Below are positions 1 through 7,000 of a stretch of 7,230 nt of DNA, piece after piece (the first letter of the stretch is position 1; every line of letters starts with the position of its first letter). Source of the DNA: Cyclobacteriaceae bacterium (GTDB lineage Bacteria; Bacteroidota; Bacteroidia; Cytophagales; Cyclobacteriaceae); the NCBI GenBank assembly GCA_029880385.1, contig JAOUOM010000093.1, forward strand, positions 1 through 7,230, read 5' to 3'. The notes beneath the pieces are model-generated. The model ran no database searches and had not been told where the DNA came from. It worked only from the letters and a program-made list of their open reading frames with translations. The position numbers and the translations under genes were made by a program.

Positions 1-18
1 TGTTTGGTGGCTGATGTT

Positions 19-1878
19 TTATTCATCCAACCTGGTGTAAATTTCGTAAATTTTTTCTGCTAATTCGGACCCCATTTCGCGGGCTTCCTTTTCAAAATAC
101 TGACGTGGGTTTTTTTCGATGATTTGGCTGGAAATGGATACCCGGAGTTCATCGTCGTGCAGGAGTTTCAGGGCAGTTTGCACATAGCCTTCATTTGTCG
201 TGGACTGCAACCACGGGGGCAAATCCAGCCCCTGCAATACACGTAAATCCAGCCGTGTCCGGGGTTCAATACCGGTTTTTGTCACCACGGGAAGCCCCAT
301 TAGCAACGCATCGAGTGTGCTGTTTTCGCCCCCAAAAGGAAAGGGACTGAGATACAGATCGCAACCAGCCAATATTTCATAATAACGAACAATGGATTGG
401 GCCGAATATACGGTGACATGGCTGGCGGGTAAATGTGCAAGTATTTGCTTCTTGCCAAGTTGATAAAATAAACCGGAAAGGTTTTGCATAAAATAAAACG
501 CAACCGGTCGGTTTGCCTGATCCAAAATGGATCTGCATGTGGTCAGAAATCCGGCCGTCAGTTTAAAAATATTGGCACATACAGCTATGCGAAGAATGGG
601 AGGCGTTTTGCGAATTTGGGGTTTTGGCCTTTTTGATTCAAACTGAAAGGTAAACAGGCTTCCCGGGGTGTTTTTCAGGGGGATCAAACGCGTGGAGGAT
701 ATTGCCTCGGGGTGGAATAAGTCCTTGCCGATAATGCTAAGATCTATCCGGGGAGAATAGGAGTAATCGGGATGGCCCATCAGGCTTATTTGTAGCGGAG
801 CCAGCCGTATGCGTGAAAGAAGAAGTGTCCATTTTTGCATACCGATGCTCGGGTATATAATTACATCAGGAGCCATTTTTTGGATTCGGTCTACTTCGAT
901 AGAAAGTGAAAATGCGTCACGGTCAAAGGTCTCCAGTTCATCACACCAATCCCAGGGGTGCTTGCCCAGATCCTGCTTGCCGGTAAAAACGATTACATAA
1001 AAATGCGTCCGGAGAGCCGACAATGGGAGGCCATAGCACCGGAACATCACATGTTCGTGTTTCATCACCTCAGCCGCTATCAGCAAACGCGGCTTTGTGC
1101 TCAATGTAAGCTGGTCAAAGCGGACCAGCGAGGTGGTGGGGGTAAGGGATAAACCGGTAGTAAGGATGTAGCTTTCAAGCAGCCGGTTTAGTTGCTGTTT
1201 TATTTTCCGGTTGGAAGCCTCATCATCATAACTGCTCTGGGCCCAAAGCAGGAAGATGGCCGAAATGGATTGTTCGGAAAGACTGGCACCCTGGCAGTTG
1301 GCCAATAGGTCACTGACCTTGTTTTTGTTATGGATAATGTCCGGAAATACCGTGATTCGGGTCGTGAGAAAATTGAGCAGTACAGGCAACAGGGAGCCGG
1401 GATTATGATCTGCCAGTGCGATCAAATCATGGGTATCCGCAGAAGAAAAGGGATGGATGGACAACAGGAACTTTTGCAGGTCGGAGCGGTTGGAGAATGC
1501 GAGGTGCTGCTGATGTCCTGTTTGCGATCTTTTACGCAGTGAAGCTGTAAGGAAGGCGGCATTTTGAAAGCCACTTAAGAAGAATACATGACCGATCAAC
1601 GGACCGTAAGGTAGTAGCAGTACGTACTGTTCTTTGGATACGGAAGTGTTTTCATCGAGAAAAAGGTGGACGATACAACTGGCCAGCCGTGAATAAAATA
1701 TTTGGACAAGCTGGTCGGGCGCATGGGTGTTCCACTCTTGCAGGTGTCTATTGGTCGTCCATTTCTGCAAAAACCGAATCAATACGCCGGTTTTACCTAC
1801 AGGCCCAGGGGAATAAATCTTTGCTTCGAGCTCAAGCAAGACGGAAGGCAATCCATTTACGGGTTTCGTTATCTCCAT
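19..1878 (-). CDS. HMW1C-like cytoplasmic N-glycosyltransferase (GT41 family), 619 aa
   Basis: Known members of this family transfer a hexose from a UDP- or GDP-sugar to Asn in N-X-S/T sequons of adhesins in the cytoplasm, before export. The length of 619 aa nearly equals that of the Actinobacillus enzyme (about 620). The first 260 or so residues look like the helical N-terminal domain. The GT-B part carries a YPSIGM block at 342-347, RLAP at 358-361, GHP at 368-370, a FKL block around K439, CDLYLSPFPFG at 506-516 and GLPEWL-like GLDLPPWL near 550. Against the Actinobacillus enzyme as I remember it, H276, R280, K439, N519 and D523 match its H277, R281, K441, N521 and D525. The position of its H495 appears to be A493. 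There is no signal peptide or membrane segment, which fits a cytosolic enzyme. The start ATG (minus strand, 1878-1876) is the only ATG before residue 270 and is 14 bp from the divergent neighbour. A SPINDLY/OGT-like O-GlcNAc transferase is the alternative, but no TPR repeats are evident. The family is fairly certain; substrate and sugar are unknown. Confidence 0.85.
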   Translation of the reverse strand: MEITKPVNGLPSVLLELEAKIYSPGPVGKTGVLIRFLQKWTTNRHLQEWNTHAPDQLVQIFYSRLASCIVHLFLDENTSVSKEQYVLLLPYGPLIGHVFFLSGFQNAAFLTASLRKRSQTGHQQHLAFSNRSDLQKFLLSIHPFSSADTHDLIALADHNPGSLLPVLLNFLTTRITVFPDIIHNKNKVSDLLANCQGASLSEQSISAIFLLWAQSSYDDEASNRKIKQQLNRLLESYILTTGLSLTPTTSLVRFDQLTLSTKPRLLIAAEVMKHEHVMFRCYGLPLSALRTHFYVIVFTGKQDLGKHPWDWCDELETFDRDAFSLSIEVDRIQKMAPDVIIYPSIGMQKWTLLLSRIRLAPLQISLMGHPDYSYSPRIDLSIIGKDLFHPEAISSTRLIPLKNTPGSLFTFQFESKRPKPQIRKTPPILRIAVCANIFKLTAGFLTTCRSILDQANRPVAFYFMQNLSGLFYQLGKKQILAHLPASHVTVYSAQSIVRYYEILAGCDLYLSPFPFGGENSTLDALLMGLPVVTKTGIEPRTRLDLRVLQGLDLPPWLQSTTNEGYVQTALKLLHDDELRVSISSQIIEKNPRQYFEKEAREMGSELAEKIYEIYTRLDE

Positions 1879-1887
1879 CTATCTTTG
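1856..1887 (+). promoter_or_regulatory. Candidate Bacteroidota-type promoter for the GT2 gene
   Basis: A perfect match to the -7 box TAnnTTTG (TATCTTTG) lies at 1880-1887. TTTA, a three-of-four match to the -33 box TTTG, lies at 1856-1859, exactly 20 bp upstream. Counting from the box, transcription would begin near 1891, only about 2 nt before the ATG at 1893, so the message would be almost leaderless. The site lies inside the start of the opposite-strand glycosyltransferase gene. It was found by eye from a short consensus, so chance remains possible. Confidence 0.35.
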
Positions 1888-1892
1888 ACCTT

Positions 1893-2633
1893 ATGGTGCG
1901 TCCGGTTATTCATTTGTATACACTTTGCCACAATGAGGAATTCATGATTCCCTATTTTCTCCGGCATTATCTGCCTTTTGTTTCCAAGATAATCGTGTTT
2001 GACAATTTTTCTACCGACCAATCCGCGATTATATTGTCAAAGTACGCAAACATTTTAGTAAAAAAACTGGATACGGATAATGAATACCGGGAGGATATCC
2101 TGACGGAGATCAGGAATACCGTTTGGAAAAAAAGCCGTGGACATGCCGATTTGGTCATCGTTTGTGATATGGACGAAATGTTATACCATCCGGATATACC
2201 GCTGTTTTTATCGCAGTTTATAGAGGGGGGATTTAGTGTGGCCCGGCCATTTGGCTATGATATGATTTCAAGGAAACTTCCTGCTACATCCGGCCAAATA
2301 TATCAGGAGGTACAGGAAGGGGTACGTATGATCCAATGGGATAAAATGGTGCTGTTCCGACCGGATTTTATTGAGGAGATCAATTACTTTCCAGGTGCTC
2401 ATATGGCCTTACCGGAAGGACGGGTGAAAATTTATAAACATGACCCTTTGCTGAAATTGCTGCATTTCCGATACCTTGGTACAAACTACCTGTTACAAAA
2501 GCACGGAGCACGGGCAAAGCGCATGGATCAAAGCGTCCGGACAAACAACTGGGGCTATCACTATCTGTTTGATGAAAAGAAGCAGCTTGACGTATTTGAG
2601 GCGGCTTATCAGCGAAGAGTAAAAGTTTGCTGA
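1893..2633 (+). CDS. GT2-like glycosyltransferase, 246 aa
   Basis: Probably transfers a sugar from a nucleotide donor, acting at the cytoplasmic side; the acceptor is unknown. The N-terminus has the family's opening strand and NEE motif (HLYTLCHNEE at 7-16), followed by IIVFDNFSTDQS at 33-44, the usual 'D-N-x-S-x-D' nucleotide-binding turn. C-D-M-D-E at 91-95 supplies the metal-binding DxD (D92, D94). A conserved C-terminal part has HFRYLG at 191-196 and WGYHYLFDE at 220-228, seen in short bacterial GT2-like enzymes. No signal peptide or membrane helix is visible. The frame is open back to 1689, but that extension is antisense to the divergent glycosyltransferase and does not look like protein. 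The ATG at 1893 places the family motif right at the N-terminus, so I chose it. The gene lies 62 bp before the TIGR03032 gene on the same strand and could share its transcript. The fold is fairly certain, the substrate is not. Confidence 0.85.
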   Translation: MVRPVIHLYTLCHNEEFMIPYFLRHYLPFVSKIIVFDNFSTDQSAIILSKYANILVKKLDTDNEYREDILTEIRNTVWKKSRGHADLVIVCDMDEMLYHPDIPLFLSQFIEGGFSVARPFGYDMISRKLPATSGQIYQEVQEGVRMIQWDKMVLFRPDFIEEINYFPGAHMALPEGRVKIYKHDPLLKLLHFRYLGTNYLLQKHGARAKRMDQSVRTNNWGYHYLFDEKKQLDVFEAAYQRRVKVC

Positions 2634-2649
2634 ATATTTTTAGTACTTT

Positions 2650-2681
2650 ATTGGGAATGACTTATAATTTATTTAGTTTTA
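2650..2681 (+). promoter_or_regulatory. Candidate Bacteroidota-type promoter for the TIGR03032/adhesin pair
   Basis: In the AT-rich gap after the GT2 stop, ATTG at 2650-2653 is separated by 20 bp from TAGTTTTA at 2674-2681. Each has one mismatch to the Bacteroidota boxes TTTG and TAnnTTTG. Predicted initiation is near 2685, giving a leader of about 11 nt. A sigma70-like TATAAT at 2663-2668 lacks a good -35 partner. The 12-bp palindrome TTTTTTAAAAAA (2682-2693) and GG abut the ATG at 2696. This is a by-eye call in AT-rich DNA, so false positives are easy. Confidence 0.3.
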
Positions 2682-2695
2682 TTTTTTAAAAAAGG

Positions 2696-3808
2696 ATGGA
2701 ACAATCCAAACCCTATCCCCCGTTTAGTTATACATTTTCCCCCAATGTGCCTGAATTGCTTATGCAACTCCAGGCATCTATTGTTATTTCTACGTATCAA
2801 ACGGGTAAGGTTGTTGTCCTCAGTCCTAAAGGAGAAGAAGAATTAATCCAGTTGCCTCGGTCTTTTGATAAGCCGATGGGAATGGCAATCAAAGACCATA
2901 AACTGGCGATTGCCACGCGAAGCGAAATATTGGTTACGGCCAACTCCCCCCTGGTGGCCAAAACCTATCCCGACAAGCCGGATACCTATGACGCGATGTT
3001 TGTCCCCCGTGCGCAATACTTCAGCGGAGAAGTGGACATCCATGATCTGGAATGGGCAGACGACAAGCTGTTTGCCGTTAACACATTGTTTTCCTGTCTG
3101 GTAGTGGTGGACGATAATTGTAGTTTTCGTCCCAAATGGAAGCCCCATTTTATCAGTGCCCTGGCCCCTGAAGACCGCTGCCATCTGAATGGTGTGGCCA
3201 TGCAGGAAAATAAGCCCATGTATGTGACTGCATTGGGAAAATCGGATGAAGCCAAAGGCTGGAGAGCCAATATGCTGAAGGGGGGCATCGTAATGGATGT
3301 GCAAAGCAATGAAATAATCGCCGAAAACCTCCCTGTACCACACACGCCAAAAATCTACGACGGACAGCTGTACTTATTGCTTTCGGCCACGGGGGAGTTG
3401 GTCAGGCTAGATGTGGCGACGGGAAAATACGATGTGGTTTCTTCCATTCAGGGTTTTGTACGTGGGATGGACCGGATCGGTGATTACCTGTTTATTGCCC
3501 AATCCAAAATCCGACAGAAAAGCTCCATCTTTAATCAGGTTCCCGTAGCGAAAAATGCGGTGTGGTGTGGTATTACGATCGTGCATTTACCTACAGGAGC
3601 GCATGCAGGGTTTATCAAATACAATGCAAGTGTGGAGGAATTATATGATGTGAAAATATTGAAAGGCTTCCTGAGGCCCAATATAATGAATTTACAAAAA
3701 GGGGTTCACCAAAAAGCACTGGTTTTACCCCAACAATTATTTTGGAACAATCCCGAACCGGTCAATTCCCAATCGGTACAAGTCCCAGAACCAGAAGTTA
3801 AAATCTAG
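2696..3808 (+). CDS. TIGR03032/DUF4915 family protein, 370 aa, function unknown
   Basis: The family is uncharacterised but highly conserved, and the diagnostic blocks are all present. They are STYQTGK in the N-terminal part (near residues 32-38), VPRAQYFSGEVDIHDLEW ending at W120, VNTLFSCL at 128-135, LAPEDRCHLNGVAM around 156-169, VPHTPKIYDG at 214-223, an ATGEL segment soon after, RGM at 256-258 and VEELYDV at 313-319. The repeated short strand-turn-strand pattern (for example LAIATRSEILV and GDYLFIAQSK) suggests a beta-propeller-like fold; that is inference. There is no signal peptide, so a cytoplasmic location is likely. The last 40 or so residues, after the RPNIMNL segment, form a polar tail rich in Pro, Gln and Val that looks variable. 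The gene ends 10 bp before the giant repeat protein starts, so the two are almost certainly co-transcribed. That supports a role connected with the adhesin, such as handling, modification or export. No catalytic assignment is possible from sequence alone. Confidence 0.9.
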   Translation: MEQSKPYPPFSYTFSPNVPELLMQLQASIVISTYQTGKVVVLSPKGEEELIQLPRSFDKPMGMAIKDHKLAIATRSEILVTANSPLVAKTYPDKPDTYDAMFVPRAQYFSGEVDIHDLEWADDKLFAVNTLFSCLVVVDDNCSFRPKWKPHFISALAPEDRCHLNGVAMQENKPMYVTALGKSDEAKGWRANMLKGGIVMDVQSNEIIAENLPVPHTPKIYDGQLYLLLSATGELVRLDVATGKYDVVSSIQGFVRGMDRIGDYLFIAQSKIRQKSSIFNQVPVAKNAVWCGITIVHLPTGAHAGFIKYNASVEELYDVKILKGFLRPNIMNLQKGVHQKALVLPQQLFWNNPEPVNSQSVQVPEPEVKI

Positions 3809-3818
3809 ACGGCTAGTT

Positions 3819-4076
3819 ATGAAAAAAATCCCGTTTAATTCATTTTCTGTAACGTATTCGAAATACGGAAAATTTTATTCACGCCTCCAGAAGCGAATTG
3901 CAGATGGCACCTTTTGGCGAATGTCCGTGTCAAAGCGAAAAATGCTTTTTAAGCGGCTGAAAAAACAGGAAGAAAAGCTTCAGGAACTTACTCATCAGGT
4001 GGGCTGGCGTCAATTGACGCTGCCTACGGTCTCTGCCTTGTTGCTTTTTGCCACGAAAGGAATAAAGGCAGAAGCC
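3819..4076 (+). other. Extended, highly basic N-terminal export region of the giant protein
   Basis: This covers residues 1-86. The first 65 residues contain 17 Lys/Arg against 4 Asp/Glu and include a helix-prone, charged stretch at about 39-57 (SKRKMLFKRL onward). A hydrophobic core follows at 66-79 (LTLPTVSALLLFAT), then a short polar stretch and A84-E85-A86-A87, which would suit signal peptidase I. The n-region is about ten times longer than usual. Extended signal peptides occur on other giant exported proteins, such as ESPR-type autotransporter leaders, but I see no sequence likeness to those. An uncleaved signal anchor is the alternative. The next internal starts, M35 and M42, would give a shorter leader. 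Confidence 0.55.
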
Positions 4077-7000
4077 GCTCCTGAAATAGAGGTAGTAGAA
4101 AACCGCATTGCACGCCTGATGGCCATCAGCATCGATTCCAGTCAGGTACAGGCATATGCCGGCCGGGGTACGGTAGTTGGGACACTGACGGGCACTGGTC
4201 CGGTTTCTCTGGTGGCGGGTGTAGGGGATGATGACAATGGCCTGTTTACAATCATTGGCAACCAGTTGGTCGTAAATGATTATATATGGAAAAAAGGAAA
4301 GCCATCGCTATCCATTCTGGTACAGGATACTATACCTTCGATCCAGATAATCAACATAACGGTTACAGGGCTGCCGGTGAGCAGTGGCACCCGGGCTTTC
4401 GCAGATGCCGGATTATCATTTGCCAATGATTCGAGTTTGGCCGTAAAGTCGGGCGATATCGACCTGGATGGCAACCTGGATGTAGTGGTATTGAAAAATA
4501 ACGGATTTTCTATCCATTACGGCGACGGGCTAGGAGGATTTTCGGCGGACAGCCTTACGAAAACCTATGCAAATATAAACCGTGATTTTGAGCTGGGCGA
4601 TCTGGATAATGACGGTGACCTGGATGTTGTGGTGGCTGGTAGTTTTGGGCCGGGTACCTATCCGGTTTTTATTAACCAACGGGTAGGAAACGGTTCGGGC
4701 TTTACGGTTCAAAATGATTTTAACCTATACAGTAGTTATATCTACAGCCTTGGGCTGGGTGATCTGGATCAGGATGGTGACCTGGACCTGATAATAGAAA
4801 AATCTACCAGTGTTGTGCTGTACTCCAATGATGGGTACGGTAATTTCACAACCAACTATGCAGGTGGCATAACGGGATATGGTAAAATCGCAGATTTGGG
4901 CGATGTGGACGGAGATGGCGACCTGGACCTGCTTTTGACCAAAAGTACCGGGGCAGTTGTATACCTTGGAAAAGCATCTTATGGCAACTTTTATGGTAGT
5001 GTTCTGGTCGATACCCTCAGTAGTGCATCAGACGGGATATTGTTTGATGTGGACGGGGACGGAGATTTGGATGCGTTTCTTGCGAATAATTATGGAAATT
5101 CGGTCTTTCAGAATGATGGCGCAGGAGGCTTCACAGACCTCAGTCAGGTATTTGGAATCTATAATTTTGCCACTGCTGCCGGTGACCTGGATGGCGATGG
5201 CGATTTGGACATGCTCCTTGGAGACAATCAAAATTTGTTCGTTCCTTTGTTAAATAACGGAACAGGAACAGGATTTACCTATAACCTGCCAGCTTTGGGG
5301 ACAAAATACCTGACACGCGACGTAGCACTGGGGGATTTTGACAAGGATGGTGACCTGGATGTATTTGTTGCCAATTACGGGGCAGCAGACAAGTTATATA
5401 CGAACCGGTTGAATAATCCCATTACGGATATTACCTTTTCGGCAACGACGGTAAGTGTCAATGCAAAAAAAGGAGAAGTCATTGGTGCCCTGTCTGTTGC
5501 GGATATAGATGGTGATTCGGTCAAATACTCACTCGTACCCGGCATTGGAAGTAAAGCAAACGGAGCCTTTTCCATTTTAAATAACCAGCTGGTTGTGGAT
5601 GGGGACCTTTTTGGATACAAAGGGCCATTGGAATTCAGGGTATTAGCTGATGATAAATTGGGGCAGAAATTTGAAAAAACATTTTTGCTGACACTAGCGG
5701 ATTTGCCCACAAGCGGGGGTGTATTTGCCACAACAGATTCGTTAGGAAACCGGAATAGCAAACTGGCACAATTTGCTGATGTGGATGGCGATAGCAATCT
5801 GGATGCCATCGTATTTGCAGATAGTTCCATGCTCGTGTGGAAAGGAAATGGTACCGGTGGTTTTGCCGCTACTCCGGACAGTTTGGTGACTGGCTATGTC
5901 AATGATTTTGAAATCGGTGATATTGACAATGATGGCGACCTGGATATCGTGATGGCCAGCAATTCGAGTGCATCCATGGTCTTACTAAACAATGCCGGAT
6001 CGTTTTCCTCTCAATATTATTATTCCTGGCGGTCATATATGGATGTAAGCCTGGGAGACCTGGATGATGATGGAGACCTGGATGCCATTTTTTCCGTTTT
6101 AGGTGATGGCCCCTATGTCCGTGTTTTTGAAAATGACGGATTTGGTAATTTTTCAGATACATACAATAGCCATGGCATAACATTGGGTATCGGCAATTAC
6201 ATGGATGAAATAAAACTGGCTGATTTTGATTCGGATGGCGATTTGGATGCCGTCGTGACTATAAACAATCAACTAAGCGCATATTTCAATGAGCCGAATG
6301 GTCAATATGCAATGGGAATTGGTTTTGGCCGCCCTCAATTAATCGACTCATTGGTCACGGATTTTAAAATAGCGGATTTGGACAGTGACGGTGATCTGGA
6401 TATACTGACGAATAAGGCGAACAATCCGGTCTTCCTTTTTGATTCATTATATGGTTTTACTCCCAGCGGACAGACCTTTGCGGGCAATTACGGAGGAGGT
6501 TCCCTGGCACTTGGCGATATGGATGGTGATGGAGACATCGATGCATTCCTGACCAATACATACGGAGTAGTCTCCCTTGCATTAAATGATGGATTTGGTA
6601 CCTTTTCATTTCCCGGTACTACCATCGGGGACAGTATATATACCCAAAGCCTTGCTTTAGCCGATATTGACAAAGATGGGGATTTGGATGCATTTCTGGT
6701 AAAAGGCGGTCAGTTGCCCCTGCCAGACCTGCTCGTGCTCAACACCACCCCACCCGTTCTTTCGACGAATACAGGCCTGGTATTGAATGAAGGGGCCACG
6801 CATGTCATTACGACGGCCGAGCTGGAAGTGACGGATGCGGACCAGTTGCCGGCTGAAATTATTTTCATTCTTGATCAGGCCCCGGTTAATGGTTCACTCC
6901 AGTTAAATGCCACTGCGTTAAATGTGGGTCAGACATTTACCCAGGCGGATATAAATTCAGGCCTACTTCACTATGTGCACAATGGAGCCGAGTTATTTTC

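Noticed and set aside
1689..1892. In-frame N-terminal extension of the GT2 gene by 68 residues
   Set aside because: It is antisense to the well-supported HMW1C-like gene, and the GT2 family motif begins right after the ATG at 1893.
2682..2693. TTTTTTAAAAAA palindrome as a terminator for the GT2 gene
   Set aside because: There is no GC-rich stem, and it touches the next start codon. A-rich DNA before starts is common in Bacteroidota.
2843..3343. 166-codon minus-strand open frame inside the TIGR03032 gene
   Set aside because: The plus-strand protein shows every conserved family block, while the antisense product is His-rich and matches nothing I recognise. It is a coding shadow.
5375..5830. 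151-codon minus-strand open frame inside the giant protein
   Set aside because: It lies opposite the second cadherin-like domain and the start of propeller 2. Its composition is the antisense of these repeats.
4455..6689. Regularly spaced GAT-GGC-GAC-CTG-GAT-like DNA repeats as a CRISPR array
   Set aside because: They are in-frame codons for Asp-rich loops about 140-165 bp apart, with diverged copies, and no cas genes are near.
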